From: an uncultured Chlorobiota bacterium
Lineage (GTDB): Bacteria; Bacteroidota; Ignavibacteria; UBA10030; UBA6906
Direction: 5' to 3'
Assembly: GCA_900696645.1 (NCBI GenBank)
Contig: CAADGV010000011.1
Location: 59,524-123,523, forward strand
Length of the DNA stretch: 64,000 nucleotides
Under the pieces are notes generated by a model. It was not told the DNA's origin and searched no databases. It saw only the letters and a list, made by a program, of their open reading frames with translations. Shown here piece by piece: positions 20,401-32,358 of this stretch; position 1 is the stretch's first letter; every line of letters starts with the position of its first letter. A program made the translations under genes and the position numbers.

Positions 20401-21092
20401 CGATGCGGCTGTTGAACAGTCCGATGTGGTCAGGCTTGACCGAGAATGGCCGTGCGTACTCTCCGTTTACGTACAACGTCGAGGCGCTTGTGCCGTGGCG
20501 TACGCTCACCGGCCGTCAGCACTTCTATCTCGATCATCCGGGATACATCCAATTCGGAGAACATCTTCCCACCTATAAACCAAAGCCTCTGCCGACGCAG
20601 TACTCGGATTTGCAGTTCTCGACGAACGGTGGCAAGACGAAGATGCTGAATTACTTGACGCCGCACGGTAAGTGGCATATTCACTCCACATACGGCGACA
20701 ACCAGCGGATGACGACACTCTCGCGCGGCGTTGAGCCGTTCTGGATCAACGATAAAGACGCCGAAGAGATCGGCGTAAACGATAACGACTGGGTTGAAGT
20801 GTACAACGATCATGGCGTTGTCGTGACACGCGCAGCGGTGAGTGCCCGCATTCCACGCGGCATCTGCATCATTTATCACTCGCCGGAACGAACGTATTCG
20901 GTGCCGAAATCTCCGATGCGCAACAACCGCCGCGCCGGCGGCCATAACAGTCTCACACGCACGCGCCTCAAGCCCAACTTGATGGTGGGAGGATACGGGC
21001 AGTTCACCTTCCACTTCAATTACTGGGGGCCGACCGGCTGCAACCGTGACACGCACATTCTCGTGCGCAAACTTCCCGAGTTACTCTGGTAG
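17448..21092 (+). CDS. narG: respiratory nitrate reductase alpha subunit
   Basis: ATG 17448; [56 protein letters not shown]. Confidence 0.96.
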   Translation: MSSNNKINWIKDEVSAELRSWEEFYRNRWQHDKVVRSTHGVNCTGSCTWMIHVKDGIVTWEMQGLDYPSLEHGLPPYEPRGCQRGISFSWYLYSPLRVKYPYIRGALLDLWRKAKADYEDPVDAWRFLVSNPDSRQRWQRARGKGGFRRASWDEVLEIMAAANINTIKEHGPDRIAGFSPIPAMSMVSYASGARLMQLLGGISLSFYDWYCDLPSASPETWGEQTDVQESADWYNAKLLAVMGSNLNMTRTPDCHFAAESRHNGTKMYVFSPDFNQVAKYADHWVSLNAGQDGAWWMAVNHVLLKEFHHERQVPYFIDYTKKYTDAPYLVELKEDGGVYEAGQMLRANRLEKYAKIENGDWKFLIWDEDAKAPKMPMGSSGFRWGAEKGKWNLLLKDGIDNSDIKPELTFLNSSDATVPVRFDNFGEGNSLTRHVPVKSIKGKDGKKILVATIYDLLMAQYGVPRGLQGEYPSDYDDEEKPYTPAWSEKYTGIGRKDLIQFAREWASTAEHTNGKCTVIIGAGINHWYHANLMYRAAIHALMFSGCIGVNGGGLAHYVGQEKLAPGESWGAIAFAKDWYGPSRQQNAPSWHYVHTDQWRYEKEFTDYHTVPMKQPDGSLAKGHTMDVQVKAVRNGWLPFYPQFDKNPIDLAKELEAAGCSTPEEMIKETVRQLKNRELKFSVEDPDAEANWPRVWYIWRGNALMASSKGHEYFLRHYLGTHDSAVAGELAKDSVKEVTWHDKVPHGKMDLVVDLNFRMDTSALYSDIVLPAATWYEKADLNSTDMHSFIHPLSAAVPPCWESKSDWDIFKAIAKKFSELSARHFPESVKDIVATPLAHDSAAEIAQPDMKDWLSGEIEAIPGKTMPQFAVVSRDYKNVYNQYISLGLNVRQNGIGAHGTKYAVDDFYDQMLITGPTVSFDGKKYPSLQKDVHVCDAILHLATVTNGELAYRSYKNMEEKVGLPLVHFAEKNRGTRISYRELQGRPMRLLNSPMWSGLTENGRAYSPFTYNVEALVPWRTLTGRQHFYLDHPGYIQFGEHLPTYKPKPLPTQYSDLQFSTNGGKTKMLNYLTPHGKWHIHSTYGDNQRMTTLSRGVEPFWINDKDAEEIGVNDNDWVEVYNDHGVVVTRAAVSARIPRGICIIYHSPERTYSVPKSPMRNNRRAGGHNSLTRTRLKPNLMVGGYGQFTFHFNYWGPTGCNRDTHILVRKLPELLW

Positions 21093-21103
21093 GAGATCAG
21101 ACA

Positions 21104-22594
21104 ATGAACGTACGCTCACAGATTTCGATGGTGTTTCATCTTGACAAGTGCATCGGCTGCCACACGTGCAGCATCGCGTGCAAGAACATCTGGACGGACC
21201 GGAAGGGGACGGAGTATATGTGGTGGAACAACGTCGAGACAAAGCCCGGCACGGGGTTTCCGACAAAGTGGGAGGATCAGGAAAAGTACAGGGGCGGTTG
21301 GGAGTTGAAAGAGGGCAACCTGCGGCTGAAATCGACAAGCAAGGCCAAGACGGTCACGAACATCTTTCACAATCCCTCCATGCCGAGCATGGATGATTAC
21401 TACGAGCCGTGGACTTACAAGTATGACGAGTTGTTCAACGCACCCGAAGGTCCGGACCAGCCGACAGCACGGCCGATCTCGATGGTGACCGGCGAATACA
21501 TCAACGTCGAGGCCGGCCCGAACTGGGATGATGATCTCGGCGGTTCGCCCGTGTACGCGGAAAGTGACCCGAATCTGAAGGGCCTGACGGAAGATCAACG
21601 GCAGCAGTTGTTTGCCATTGAACGGCTTGTGTTCTTTTACTTTCCCCGCATCTGCAATCACTGCCTGAACCCGAGTTGCGTTGCAGCCTGTCCTTCGGGC
21701 GCTTTGTACAAGCGAGGGGAAGATGGGATCGTGTTGATCGATCAGAAACGATGCCGCGGCTGGCGTGCATGTGTTGCGGCGTGTCCCTACAAGAAAACCT
21801 TCTACAACTGGTCAACCGGCAAGTCAGAAAAGTGCGTGCTGTGCTATCCGCGTCTTGAGACGGGACAGGCGCCGGCGTGCTTTCATTCATGCGTCGGGCG
21901 TATCCGCTATCTCGGCGTGTTGCTGTACGACGCAGACCGGATTGAAGAAGTGGCGAAGCTTCGGGACGAGCAACTCATCGACGGGCATCGTTCGCTGGTC
22001 TTGAATCCACACGACCCGGCGGTGATTGCTGCTGCGCGGGCGAACGGCATTCATGATTCCGTGATCGAATCGGCGCAGGCATCGCCCGTCTACAAATTCG
22101 TGAAGGAATGGAAGCTTGCGCTTCCTCCGCACATTGAATTCCGCACGATGCCGATGCTCTACTACGTCCCCCCGATGTCGCCGGTGATGGCGAACCGCGG
22201 CGATGATACGGTGAGCAGCGTGTCGGGAGAATTCTTTCATGATATCGAAGATTCCCGCGTACCCTTACAGTTCATGGCGAATTTGTTCGGCGCCGGGCAC
22301 CAAGGCAAAGTCGTGTACGCGCTGAAGAAGCAGAAAGCCGTCAGAACGTACCGGCGCGCAAAGACCGTCGGCGACATCCCGATGGAAACTGCCGAAAAAA
22401 TGCTGCGGGAAGCTGATTGCTCGATTGAACAAGCCGAAGCCGTCTACAATCTCACATCACTTTGTACATTCGAGGATCGGTTTGTCATTCCGCCGATGCA
22501 TCGTGAAGAAGCGATTGAGATGATGCGCGACCCGGCGGAACACAAGACGGCAGTCGGATTCGGATTCATGGAACCACCGAAGCGAGGTCTCTGA
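21104..22594 (+). CDS. narH: respiratory nitrate reductase beta subunit
   Basis: Fe-S cysteine clusters CIGCHTCSIACKN, CNHCLNPSCVAACPSG, CRGWRACVAACPYKK, CVLCYPRLETGQAPACFHSC. Confidence 0.96.
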   Translation: MNVRSQISMVFHLDKCIGCHTCSIACKNIWTDRKGTEYMWWNNVETKPGTGFPTKWEDQEKYRGGWELKEGNLRLKSTSKAKTVTNIFHNPSMPSMDDYYEPWTYKYDELFNAPEGPDQPTARPISMVTGEYINVEAGPNWDDDLGGSPVYAESDPNLKGLTEDQRQQLFAIERLVFFYFPRICNHCLNPSCVAACPSGALYKRGEDGIVLIDQKRCRGWRACVAACPYKKTFYNWSTGKSEKCVLCYPRLETGQAPACFHSCVGRIRYLGVLLYDADRIEEVAKLRDEQLIDGHRSLVLNPHDPAVIAAARANGIHDSVIESAQASPVYKFVKEWKLALPPHIEFRTMPMLYYVPPMSPVMANRGDDTVSSVSGEFFHDIEDSRVPLQFMANLFGAGHQGKVVYALKKQKAVRTYRRAKTVGDIPMETAEKMLREADCSIEQAEAVYNLTSLCTFEDRFVIPPMHREEAIEMMRDPAEHKTAVGFGFMEPPKRGL

Positions 22595-23136
22595 TGGCAC
22601 GCTACGCGCAAGCACTTGACGGACTCGCCACCATCCTTTGCTATCCCGGCGAAGAGTACAAATCCCGCGTGGCAGAGTGCCTGCAATTCATTGCGGCACA
22701 TGCCGACGCAGAGGAGATGGTGGACAGGCTATATGCCTTTTCGAACGCAATCGAAGGATTGAACAAGGGAGAGATGGAGGAACTGTATACGCGTACGTTC
22801 GATATCAACCCCGTGAGCAGTCTCGAAGTGGGCTGGCATCTCTACGGTGAGACGTACGAACGCGGAGCGTTTCTGGTGCAGATGCGAAATTTGCTCAGAC
22901 GCTGCGGCGTCGAAGAATCATCCGAGTTGCCCGACCATCTCACGTCAGTGCTTCATGCCGTCGGAAGGATGGAGCAGGCCGAAGCAGACGAGTTTATCAG
23001 GTCACGGGTGCTCAAAGCGCTGGGAAAGATTCTGGAAGGATTCACCGGACAGGCAAACCCGTATGAACATGTCCTTGTGAGCGTGCAGATGCTGCTCACT
23101 ATGATGGTACGATCTCATGAAGGAGTAGCGTCATGA
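22594..23136 (+). CDS. narJ: nitrate reductase molybdenum cofactor assembly chaperone
   Basis: Position between narH and narI; TorD/NarJ-like sequence (EELYTRTFDINPVSSLEVGWHLYGETYERGAFLVQMR). Confidence 0.92.
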   Translation: MARYAQALDGLATILCYPGEEYKSRVAECLQFIAAHADAEEMVDRLYAFSNAIEGLNKGEMEELYTRTFDINPVSSLEVGWHLYGETYERGAFLVQMRNLLRRCGVEESSELPDHLTSVLHAVGRMEQAEADEFIRSRVLKALGKILEGFTGQANPYEHVLVSVQMLLTMMVRSHEGVAS

Positions 23137-23834
23137 TTAGCACAGGCCCCTTTTTCCTCGATCAGATTTTCTTCATCGTCTTCCCGTATGTTGCGGTGAT
23201 TATCTTTCTGCTCGTCTCGATACGTCGCTACCGGACTGAAGCGTTCACATTCTCCAGTCTCTCCTCACAATTTTTGGAGAACAAGCAACATTTTTGGGGA
23301 CTTGTGCCGTTTCACTTCGGCATTATCACGATTCTTTTGGGGCATGTTATTGCTTTCCTGTTTCCGCGCGAAGTTCTGGCGTGGAACAGTGTGCCGCTCC
23401 GCCTGTACATTCTCGAGGCATCCGCATTTATCGCGGCGCTGCTTACGTTAATCGGGCTCGGCGCCCTCATCTTTCGTCGTGTGACAGACCCGAAAGTCAA
23501 GAAAGTGACGAGTTGGGCAGATTGGGTGGTGTTCGCAAGTTTTGTGGTGCAGATTCTGAGCGGCATCTACGTGGCAATTTTTCACAGTTGGGGATCGTCA
23601 TGGTTTGCCTCTTTAGCTGCACCCTATTTATGGTCGCTTGTCACATTGAGCCCCGACATCACATACGTGACGGCAATGCCGTGGATGGTGAAGCTGCACA
23701 TCGTCAGCGCGTGGCTGATGATTGCTTTCGCCCCGTTCACGCGCCTCGTGCACATTCTTGTTGCGCCGAATCCCTACTTCTGGCGGAAGCCGCAAGTCGT
23801 CCGATGGTATTCATTGCTGCGCAACAGGGTATAA
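23133..23834 (+). CDS. narI: respiratory nitrate reductase gamma subunit
   Basis: Multi-TM protein; FHFGIITILLGHVIAFLFP, MVKLHIVSAWLMIAFAPFTRLVH; narGHJI order. Confidence 0.94.
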   Translation: MISTGPFFLDQIFFIVFPYVAVIIFLLVSIRRYRTEAFTFSSLSSQFLENKQHFWGLVPFHFGIITILLGHVIAFLFPREVLAWNSVPLRLYILEASAFIAALLTLIGLGALIFRRVTDPKVKKVTSWADWVVFASFVVQILSGIYVAIFHSWGSSWFASLAAPYLWSLVTLSPDITYVTAMPWMVKLHIVSAWLMIAFAPFTRLVHILVAPNPYFWRKPQVVRWYSLLRNRV

Positions 23835-23858
23835 ATCCACTTCTCATCCCGATCATGT

Positions 23859-25457
23859 ATGAAAAGACCTGAACTGATCGACTTCTCGCAAGAGCGTATC
23901 CGGGTGCTTCATTACACATGGATTGCGTTCTTCATTTCGTTCTACGTGTGGTTCAACATGGCGCCACTGGCGACGACTATGTTGCGTGAAGTCAACTGGC
24001 TGACCCCCGAACACATCAAGATACTTGCCATCTGCAACGTTGCCCTCACGATCCCCGCTCGGATTATCGTCGGGGCGTTGATCGACAAGTACGGCCCCCG
24101 CATTGTCTTTTCCGGACTTCTTGTCGTGATGGCGATACCAACGTTCATCTTTGCTTTTGGCAATTCGTTCCTGCAGTTGCTTGTCGCCCGTCTTGTGCTC
24201 GGCATGATCGGCGCAAGTTTCGTTATCGGCATCCGGATGGTGTCACAATGGTTCCCCCCGAAGATGATCGGGCGGGCGGAAGGGTTTTATGCAGGATGGG
24301 GAAACTTCGGTTCGGCATGGGCGGCAATGACACTGCCATGGATTGCCTTGACCGTGATGGAGGGATGGTTCGGACAGACAGAGAATGGGTGGCGATGGGC
24401 ATTGTTCGTAAACGGCCTCGTGTCTCTTGTCTACGGCTTCGTGTACTATTTTGTCGTGAGAGACACGCCAAAAGGAACGAGGTTCGTCGGGACGAAGAAG
24501 ACCCAGCCGATGACCGTAACTTCGTACGGCGACCTTGTCCAATATCTGCTCTGGTCATTCCCGCTCGTGGGGGCGCTCGGCCTGCTTGCGTGGCGTATCG
24601 CCCGCATTCAGTTGACGAATGAGTCCGGTGAGACGCACAGCCTCATTCCGCAGGAATATCTCTACATCATCTATGCGGGGTTGCTTCTTGTCTATGTAGG
24701 GCATGTGATCAAAACACTCCAGATCAACCTCCCCATCCTGAAGAAAGGCGTGCCGGATGAACAACGCTACTTGTTCAACAACGTCGCTGCGCTGAACACA
24801 ACATACGTCGCAAATTTCGGTGCGGAATTGGCGGTCGTCTCGATGCTGCCGTCGTTTTTTGAAAGTACGTTCACTGTTGGACCGGAGTTTGCCGGAATCG
24901 TTGCGTCGTCGTTTGCCTTTGTGAATCTTTTTGCCCGACCGTTGGGTGGGCTTCTGTCCGACACGATGAAGAACAGAAAGCTCGTAATGAGCATTTACAT
25001 GTTCGGGATCGCGCTCGGGTTCTTCGGTATGGGAATGATCGACTCAGCCTGGCCGATCTGGATTGCGGTTGCCATCACCATCATGTGTTCGATGTTTGTG
25101 CAGGGCGCGGAAGGGGCGACATTCGCCATCATTCCCCTCATCAACAAGAGGATGACCGGCCAGATTGCGGGAATGGCGGGAGCGTTCGGCAATGTTGGTG
25201 CAGTGATTTATCTTGTTATCTACTCGCTCGTGGATGCAACGACGTTCTTCTACATCCTTGCGGGCGGAGCGGCGTTCAGCTTCCTGTACTGTCTCGTTTT
25301 CCTGAAAGAGCCGAAGGGGGCTTTCGATGAGGAACTCGATCCGCATCACATCGAGGATGAGAGTGAACCTCGCACAATTATGGGACCCGCAGTATCCGGA
25401 GCACCTGTTCCGGTGGCAATCCAAGTGGAGTCCTTAACGTCGGGAAAACGGCAATGA
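23859..25457 (+). CDS. narK: MFS nitrate/nitrite transporter
   Basis: 12-TM-type; FISFYVWFNMAPLATTM, GWGNFGSAWAAMTLPW, MAGAFGNVGAVIYL; downstream of narI. Confidence 0.9.
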   Translation: MKRPELIDFSQERIRVLHYTWIAFFISFYVWFNMAPLATTMLREVNWLTPEHIKILAICNVALTIPARIIVGALIDKYGPRIVFSGLLVVMAIPTFIFAFGNSFLQLLVARLVLGMIGASFVIGIRMVSQWFPPKMIGRAEGFYAGWGNFGSAWAAMTLPWIALTVMEGWFGQTENGWRWALFVNGLVSLVYGFVYYFVVRDTPKGTRFVGTKKTQPMTVTSYGDLVQYLLWSFPLVGALGLLAWRIARIQLTNESGETHSLIPQEYLYIIYAGLLLVYVGHVIKTLQINLPILKKGVPDEQRYLFNNVAALNTTYVANFGAELAVVSMLPSFFESTFTVGPEFAGIVASSFAFVNLFARPLGGLLSDTMKNRKLVMSIYMFGIALGFFGMGMIDSAWPIWIAVAITIMCSMFVQGAEGATFAIIPLINKRMTGQIAGMAGAFGNVGAVIYLVIYSLVDATTFFYILAGGAAFSFLYCLVFLKEPKGAFDEELDPHHIEDESEPRTIMGPAVSGAPVPVAIQVESLTSGKRQ

Positions 25458-26803
25458 GAACCGCATCCAGAGCGACGTATCTCGATACCTGGGTCCCGGA
25501 GGATGAGAAATTTTGGGAGGAGACCGGGAAGAAGATCGCGTGGCGCACTCTGACAATCACGACGGTGAGCCTCGTTCTGTCGTTTGCCACATGGTTCATG
25601 ATGAGTGCCATTGTTGTGCGTCTGCCGCAAATCGGCTTTACGTTCGACACGATGCAGCTGTTCTGGCTGGCGGCTATGCCCGGCCTGGCCGGCGGCACGT
25701 TGCGCATTGTGCACACGTTCTTGATTCCGATTTTCGGTACGCGCAATGTGATTTCCGTTGCGACTCTCATCAAACTCATTCCGTGCATTGGCATCGGGCT
25801 TGCGGTGATGAACCCCGATACGCCGTTCTGGATTTTCATGGTGTTGGCGTTTACCGCCGGGTTTGGCGGCGGCGACTTCTCTTCCTATATGCCGAGCACA
25901 AGTATCTTCTTCCCGAAGCGCCTGCAAGGCACGGCGTTAGGCATTCAAGCCGGTATAGGAAATTTCGGTGTAAGCCTGACACAATTTGTAACTCCCTGGA
26001 TTATCGGGTTCGCAATGTTCGGGTCGCTGCTGGGCGAATCACGCACGATGACAAAAGGAGGAGTATCAAGTGAAATATGGTTGCAAAACGCGGCGTTTTG
26101 GTACGTGCCGCTGCTCCTGATCGTCGGCGTGGTGGCGTGGCGCTATTTGCGGAGTGTGCCTATCAAAGCAACTTTCAGAGAGCAGCTCGACATCTTCAAA
26201 AACAAGCACACATGGTTTTGCACGATTACGTACATGATGACGTTCGGATCGTTCTCGGGGCTCTCCGCGGCATTTCCGCTTCTCATCAAGACTCTGTACG
26301 GCACGTTTCCCGATGCCCCCGATCCGTTGACGTACGCCTTTCTCGGGCCGCTGGTCGGGTCGGCGGCGCGGGTTGCCGCGGGTCCGCTTGCAGACAAGTA
26401 CGGCGGCGCCATCCTGACCCATCTCGTGGGGTTAGGATTGATGGTCGGCGTTGCGATTATGATCGGCATGGGATTGCTGGTGCCTTCTTCGATTGACCAG
26501 TTTCCCCACTTTGTGATCATCATGCTGGTGCTGTTTCTTCTCACAGGAATCGGCAATGCGTCCACGTTCCGTCAATATCCGATTATCTTTTCACACTCGC
26601 CGCGACAGGCAGCCGGCGTGATCGGATGGACCGCCGCAGTTGCTGCATACGGGCCGTTTGTGTTTGCGACGCTCATCGGCGCGGTTATCACGAATGTCGG
26701 GACTCCCGTGCCGTTCTTTGCCGGCGTCGGTGTGTTCTATCTGATTGCGACGGCAATCAACTGGTGGTACTACACCCGCAAAGGGTGCGAGAAACCAAGC
26801 TGA
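25454..26803 (+). CDS. narK: second MFS nitrate/nitrite transporter
   Basis: WFMMSAIVVRLPQIGF, GIGNFGVSLTQFVTPW, AGVIGWTAAVAAYGPF; 4-nt overlap with the upstream gene. Confidence 0.9.
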   Translation: MRTASRATYLDTWVPEDEKFWEETGKKIAWRTLTITTVSLVLSFATWFMMSAIVVRLPQIGFTFDTMQLFWLAAMPGLAGGTLRIVHTFLIPIFGTRNVISVATLIKLIPCIGIGLAVMNPDTPFWIFMVLAFTAGFGGGDFSSYMPSTSIFFPKRLQGTALGIQAGIGNFGVSLTQFVTPWIIGFAMFGSLLGESRTMTKGGVSSEIWLQNAAFWYVPLLLIVGVVAWRYLRSVPIKATFREQLDIFKNKHTWFCTITYMMTFGSFSGLSAAFPLLIKTLYGTFPDAPDPLTYAFLGPLVGSAARVAAGPLADKYGGAILTHLVGLGLMVGVAIMIGMGLLVPSSIDQFPHFVIIMLVLFLLTGIGNASTFRQYPIIFSHSPRQAAGVIGWTAAVAAYGPFVFATLIGAVITNVGTPVPFFAGVGVFYLIATAINWWYYTRKGCEKPS

Positions 26804-26839
26804 TAGATGATTATTGAGTACGCATAACGGGATAGATCC

Positions 26840-27496
26840 ATGAACTGGTTGAAGAGTCGACTTCTTACTGTAATCCTCGGAGTCGCTGTTTTGCTTGCCG
26901 GAAGTGTCTTCCTGACCTCCTTCACGAATAACATCAAGCTTCCGGACAATCACCAGGGCTACGAGCCTGTGCAGCCTATTGCCTACTCGCATCGACTCCA
27001 TGCCGGAGAGTTGGGCATCGACTGTCTGCACTGTCACGGGGGAGCCGAGCGAAGCAAGAATGCCGGCATTCCTCCTGTCAAGACATGCATGAACTGCCAC
27101 AAGTTTGTGACTGCACCGTGGGTTGACGTGAAGGCGGAGGGCGATCTTGCCGATAAAGAAAAACGGAAATCGCGTGAAATCATTTCGCCTGAACTCAAGA
27201 AACTGTTTGAACACATGGGCCGTGATAGCGCCTCGGCACCGGCAAATCCCGCGCCGATTGAATGGGTGAGAGTTCACAACCTTCCCGCGCACGTCTACTT
27301 CAATCACAGCGCGCATGTCAATGCGGGTGTCTCTTGTCAGAAATGCCACGGCGCCGTCGAGACGATGGAACGTGTCCGTCAGGTCTCCGACCTCTCAATG
27401 GGCTGGTGCGTGAATTGCCATCGCGAAGCCAACGTCTTCGGCATCAGCGGTACAAAGGTGCAGGCTTCAACGGACTGCGTCACCTGCCACCATTGA
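26840..27496 (+). CDS. actA: Alternative Complex III pentaheme cytochrome c
   Basis: Five CxxCH motifs: CLHCH, CMNCH, CQKCH, CVNCH, CVTCH; followed by actB-F. Confidence 0.9.
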   Translation: MNWLKSRLLTVILGVAVLLAGSVFLTSFTNNIKLPDNHQGYEPVQPIAYSHRLHAGELGIDCLHCHGGAERSKNAGIPPVKTCMNCHKFVTAPWVDVKAEGDLADKEKRKSREIISPELKKLFEHMGRDSASAPANPAPIEWVRVHNLPAHVYFNHSAHVNAGVSCQKCHGAVETMERVRQVSDLSMGWCVNCHREANVFGISGTKVQASTDCVTCHH

Positions 27497-27522
27497 ACTA
27501 CTCACAGGAAAGCAAAGCATAC

Positions 27523-30471
27523 ATGAGTCACGAGCATCATCATCACGAAGACGAACCAACGGGACTTGACCGCCGTTCGTTTCTGAAAATGGCCGGGTTT
27601 TCCTTCGGCGCGTTTCTCGCCGGATGCCGGGAAGGAAAGCTCGAAAAAGCGATCCCGTTTTTGATACAGCCGGAGGAAGTTACACCGGGGCTTGCGTACT
27701 GGTATTCCACAACATGCGGCGGCTGCAACGCGGCGTGCGGCATACTGGCAAAGAACCGTGACGGCCGCCCGGTCAAGCTCGAAGGGAATTCGGATCATTC
27801 GCTTTCCCGCGGCGGGTTGTGCGCAATCGGTCAGGCATCGCTTCTCGGGCTCTATGATTCGCAGCGTTTGCGCAATCCGGTTGCGCACGGCAAGCAGGTT
27901 ACATGGAATGAACTTGATGCCGCTGTGCGCGCAGCATTGGAGCGACATTCTTCAGCCGGAGTCCGTATTCTCACAGGAACCGTCAACAGTCCTACCACGC
28001 TCAGCGTCATTAACCGGTTTCTCGCACGCTACAGCAACGCGCAACATATCCAGTATGATGCGATCTCGTACTCAGCGATACTCGATGCGCACACCATCAG
28101 TCACGGCGTGCGGGTTCTCCCCCGTTATCATATTGAGAAAGCAAAGACGATTGTCAGTTTTGCTGCTGACTTCTTGGGAAGTTGGATTTCGCCCGTCGAG
28201 TTCACTTCGGCATACCGGAAGGGCCGTTCGCTCAATGAGACACCTCCAATATTTTCCCAACATATTCAGTTCGAATCTGCTCTTTCGCTCACCGGCAGCA
28301 ACGCCGATATCCGCGTTGCCGTATCGCCCCAGGAAATGCAACTATGCCTCAGGCACTTGATGGAGATTATCCTCCGAAAGGCGGGACAATCGGTCACCGG
28401 GCTGACCGTGGAAAATTCGTTTGCCGACCGGATCGCATCAATAGCAGAGAAATTGTGGGCCGGCCGCGGAGAGTCGCTCGTCATTTGTGGCGTGAACGAT
28501 CGGAAGATGCAACTGATGGTGAATCTCATCAACGAGATTCTCGGCAACTACGGCACCACTCTCGATATCCGGCGGCCATCACAGCAGGCGCAAGGAAATG
28601 ACGCCGGGTTGAAATCTTTGCTTGATGAAATAGATGAGGGGAAGGTTGGGGTGTTGATTACCGCCGGATGCAATCCCCTTTATGATCTTCCTGCGCCTGA
28701 TCTCGCCGCACAATTGCTCACGATTCCTTTGACGGTTGCAATGTCCGACCGGCTTGATGAAACTGCATCGGCAGCACAGTTCGCATGTCCGCTCCCCCAT
28801 CCACTTGAAGGCTGGAACGATGCAGAGCCTGTCGCCGGGATTGTGGCAATTACTCAGCCTGTCATTCAATCACTCTCAAACGGCCGTTCGCTTGCTGAAT
28901 CTCTGAACTGTTGGATGGGAGAGAAGAAATCGGCGTACGAGTTGATTCGTGAGGAATGGAACGCCAACATTTTCAAACGTACATCCGGCGCATCAACATT
29001 CGACGAGTTCTGGAACACTGCCGTGATGGCTGGCTTTGCGCAAGTGAATCCACTACCCGTCAAATCATCATTCAACCAATCGTCATTTGCGAGCGTGTCG
29101 AGCGATACTGCCTTCCCGGCGGCCGGCTCGTTGATGCTCGTTCTTCATCCCTCACTGGCGACGTTCGACGGGCGGCATGCGCACAATCCGTGGCTGCAGG
29201 AATTGCCTGATCCTGTGACGAAGATTGTATGGGATAATTACGCTTCGATCTCGAAATCAACAGCTCAGCGCCTCAATGTAGCCGAGGGTGATGTTGTGGC
29301 GGTTAATGCCGGCGACGGAACGCGTGTTGAACTACCCGTGCATATTCAGCCGGGGCAGCATGACGGAGTCGTGGCAATCGCGCTCGGCTACGGACGCAAA
29401 GGGACCGACCGGTTCTCGGACATCGGCCCGAAGTGGATTCAGTCCCGCCCGACGGTAGAAAAGGGAAATCTGGTTGGCATCAACGCAGCGCCTATGATTG
29501 CCTTTGTCAACGGCACGCTTCAATACACGGGCCGCTCCGTTACGCTTGCGCCAACCGGACGCAGCGTTGAGCTGGTCTCAACGCAGGAATACGATTCGCT
29601 GTACAATCCCGATTTATTGGGTAAGCCGACAACCGAACGCAGGCCGATTGTGCAGGAAACGACATTGGCCGCGTACAGCAAAGACCCGTCGGCGGGAAGT
29701 TTTCACAAGCACGAAATCGTCTCGATGTGGTCGGATGATCACAAGTACGCGGGGCATCATTGGGGAATGGTGATTGATCTGACGGCGTGCACAGGTTGCT
29801 CGGCGTGTGTGGTGAGTTGTCAGGCTGAAAACAACATTCCGGTTGTGGGAAGAGACGAAGTCCGGCGCAACCGGGAAATGACCTGGATTCGCATTGACCG
29901 CTACTATGATGAGTCGGACGGCAAGTTTTCGGTTGCCCACCAACCGATGATGTGTCAGCATTGCGGCAACGCGCCGTGCGAAACGGTTTGCCCCGTGCTG
30001 GCGACAGTTCACAACGAGGAAGGGTTGAATCAACAGGTGTATAATCGTTGCGTCGGAACACGCTACTGCGCCAACAACTGTCCGTACAAGATCCGCCGGT
30101 TCAACTGGTTCCACTACTACCGCGGCGACGATATGCAGCGAATGGTGTTGAATCCTGACGTTACCGTGCGTGATCGCGGCGTAATGGAGAAATGTTCATT
30201 TTGTATTCAACGGATTCAATTGGCGAAGATTGAGGCAAAGCGGGATGGGCGGCCGCTGAAGGATGGCGACGTGCAACCTGCGTGCGCACAATCGTGTCCC
30301 GCGAGCGCAATTACGTTCGGCGATATGAACGATTCCGGCAGCAGAATCGCAAAGCTGATGAAGAACCCGCGGTATTATCGCGTTTTGGAGGAGATCGGCG
30401 TCAATCCTTCGGTCGGTTACATGACGCTCGTTCATGATCGTGAGGAAAAGAAAGAGGTGACTCATGGCTGA
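27523..30471 (+). CDS. actB: Alternative Complex III molybdopterin-oxidoreductase-like / Fe-S subunit
   Basis: ATG 27523; [19 protein letters not shown] Tat/lipobox-like; C-terminal [45 protein letters not shown]. Confidence 0.92.
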   Translation: MSHEHHHHEDEPTGLDRRSFLKMAGFSFGAFLAGCREGKLEKAIPFLIQPEEVTPGLAYWYSTTCGGCNAACGILAKNRDGRPVKLEGNSDHSLSRGGLCAIGQASLLGLYDSQRLRNPVAHGKQVTWNELDAAVRAALERHSSAGVRILTGTVNSPTTLSVINRFLARYSNAQHIQYDAISYSAILDAHTISHGVRVLPRYHIEKAKTIVSFAADFLGSWISPVEFTSAYRKGRSLNETPPIFSQHIQFESALSLTGSNADIRVAVSPQEMQLCLRHLMEIILRKAGQSVTGLTVENSFADRIASIAEKLWAGRGESLVICGVNDRKMQLMVNLINEILGNYGTTLDIRRPSQQAQGNDAGLKSLLDEIDEGKVGVLITAGCNPLYDLPAPDLAAQLLTIPLTVAMSDRLDETASAAQFACPLPHPLEGWNDAEPVAGIVAITQPVIQSLSNGRSLAESLNCWMGEKKSAYELIREEWNANIFKRTSGASTFDEFWNTAVMAGFAQVNPLPVKSSFNQSSFASVSSDTAFPAAGSLMLVLHPSLATFDGRHAHNPWLQELPDPVTKIVWDNYASISKSTAQRLNVAEGDVVAVNAGDGTRVELPVHIQPGQHDGVVAIALGYGRKGTDRFSDIGPKWIQSRPTVEKGNLVGINAAPMIAFVNGTLQYTGRSVTLAPTGRSVELVSTQEYDSLYNPDLLGKPTTERRPIVQETTLAAYSKDPSAGSFHKHEIVSMWSDDHKYAGHHWGMVIDLTACTGCSACVVSCQAENNIPVVGRDEVRRNREMTWIRIDRYYDESDGKFSVAHQPMMCQHCGNAPCETVCPVLATVHNEEGLNQQVYNRCVGTRYCANNCPYKIRRFNWFHYYRGDDMQRMVLNPDVTVRDRGVMEKCSFCIQRIQLAKIEAKRDGRPLKDGDVQPACAQSCPASAITFGDMNDSGSRIAKLMKNPRYYRVLEEIGVNPSVGYMTLVHDREEKKEVTHG

Positions 30472-31837
30472 GGTCCTCTCTCTCTTGCGCAAACCACTCG
30501 TTCTCGACAACAAGTCGTACGCAGACGTTACACACGACATTGCGAAGCCTCTCGAGAGAAAAACCTCGACAGCATGGTGGGCAGCGTTCATCATTTCGGT
30601 CGGTGTGCTGCTTATCGGCATTGCCGCCGTCGTGTATCAGATTGTGACAGGTGTTGGTGTGTGGGGATTGAACAACACGGTTGGCTGGGCGTTCGATATC
30701 ACCAACTTCGTCTTCTGGATCGGCATCGGGCATGCCGGAACGCTGATCTCTGCCATTCTCTTTCTATTCAGACAAAAGTGGAGAACATCCGTCAACCGCT
30801 CGGCCGAAGCAATGACAATCTTCGCCGTGATGTGCGCCGGAATCTTCCCCATCATTCATACAGGAAGGCCCTGGTTCGCATTCTGGCTTGTTCCCTATCC
30901 CAACTTTCGCGGGCCTTTGTGGGTAAACTTCCGATCACCTCTTGAATGGGACATGTTTGCGATCAGTTGTTACTTCACCATCTCACTTGTGTTCTGGTAT
31001 GTAGGACTGATACCCGACCTCGCCACGTTGCGCGACCGGACAACTTCCACTATCAAACAAAAACTCTACGGCTTCTTCAGTCTTGGCTGGAACGGCTCCA
31101 ACCGCACGTGGCATCGGTATGAGAAGGTCTATTTGCTGCTTGCCGGACTTGCGACGCCTCTTGTTGTTTCCGTGCATACGATCGTGAGCTGGGATTTTGC
31201 GACGTCGGTGATTCCCGGCTGGCATACAACCATTCTGCCCCCTTATTTTGTCGCCGGTGCCGTGTTCTCGGGCTTCGCAATGGTGCTGACGCTGATGTTG
31301 ATTGTGAGAAAGGTGATGAGCCTGGAAGCCTATATCACGACGCACCACATAGAGAATATGTGCAAGGTAATTCTCGCAACAGGAGGGATTGTCGGTTTGG
31401 CGTATGCGACCGAGCTGTTCGTCGCATATTATTCGGCCAACGGCTACGAGCAGTTCGCGTTCATCAACCGGGCGCTGGGACCGTACGGCTGGACATACTG
31501 GATGATGGTGGGCTGCAACATTCTTGCGACACAGTTCTTCTGGTTCAAGAAGTTGAGAACGAATGTCATCTGGGTGTTCATCATTTCCGTCATCATCAAC
31601 GTGGGCATGTGGTTCGAGCGCTTCGTTATCATCATGACATCGCTGACACGGGACTATTTGCCCGCAAGCTGGGCAAGCTTCACGCCCACCATCATCGACC
31701 TCGCAACGCTCGCCGGAAGTTTCGGGTTGTTCTTCACACTCTTCCTCCTCTTTGCACGCTTCCTTCCGATGGTTGCAATCGGTGAAGTGAAGGGGGTTCT
31801 CAACTACGGGCGCAACGGGAAAGGAGGTCACGCATGA
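30464..31837 (+). CDS. actC: Alternative Complex III NrfD-like membrane subunit
   Basis: Multi-[55 protein letters not shown]. Confidence 0.93.
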   Translation: MAEVLSLLRKPLVLDNKSYADVTHDIAKPLERKTSTAWWAAFIISVGVLLIGIAAVVYQIVTGVGVWGLNNTVGWAFDITNFVFWIGIGHAGTLISAILFLFRQKWRTSVNRSAEAMTIFAVMCAGIFPIIHTGRPWFAFWLVPYPNFRGPLWVNFRSPLEWDMFAISCYFTISLVFWYVGLIPDLATLRDRTTSTIKQKLYGFFSLGWNGSNRTWHRYEKVYLLLAGLATPLVVSVHTIVSWDFATSVIPGWHTTILPPYFVAGAVFSGFAMVLTLMLIVRKVMSLEAYITTHHIENMCKVILATGGIVGLAYATELFVAYYSANGYEQFAFINRALGPYGWTYWMMVGCNILATQFFWFKKLRTNVIWVFIISVIINVGMWFERFVIIMTSLTRDYLPASWASFTPTIIDLATLAGSFGLFFTLFLLFARFLPMVAIGEVKGVLNYGRNGKGGHA

Positions 31838-32358
31838 GCAGACGACTGCTGGTAAGCGTGTTCGGCAGCGAACACGATATTGTCGCAGCGACAAAGACGG
31901 CACGAACCCGCGGCTACGACATCGTTGATGTCTACACGCCGTTTGCCGTACACGGACTTGATATCGCTCAAGGAATCAAGCCGACTCGAATTGCCGCCGT
32001 GTGTCTTGCGCTTGGCCTCACCGGCGCGATTGCCAAGCTCGGATTTCAAATCTGGACTTCGGCGTGGGATTGGCCCGTCAATGTCGGCGGGAAGCCCCTG
32101 ATTTCGCTTCCCGCCTTCGTTCCTGTCACCTTCGAAGTAACGGTATTGTTTGCCGGAGTCGGAACAGTACTGGCGTTCCTGCTGCGCAGCAAGCTGCTCC
32201 CGGGCAAGAAGCCGAAGAGACTGTATGAGGGAGTGACAAACGACAAATTCGTGCTTGTACTGGCGCAAACGGACGCCGCGTTCGACGTGCACACCGTGCG
32301 TGAGATGTTCAAGCCGTTTCATTTGCTGAAGATGGAAGAACAGGTGGAGGCCGACTGA
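31834..32358 (+). CDS. actD: Alternative Complex III subunit ActD (DUF3341)
   Basis: [55 protein letters not shown]. Confidence 0.93.
   Translation: MSRRLLVSVFGSEHDIVAATKTARTRGYDIVDVYTPFAVHGLDIAQGIKPTRIAAVCLALGLTGAIAKLGFQIWTSAWDWPVNVGGKPLISLPAFVPVTFEVTVLFAGVGTVLAFLLRSKLLPGKKPKRLYEGVTNDKFVLVLAQTDAAFDVHTVREMFKPFHLLKMEEQVEAD

Noticed and set aside
30983-31903. 306-aa antisense ORF opposite actC
   Set aside because: Low-complexity shadow ORF (His/Arg rich) opposite a conserved multi-TM gene.
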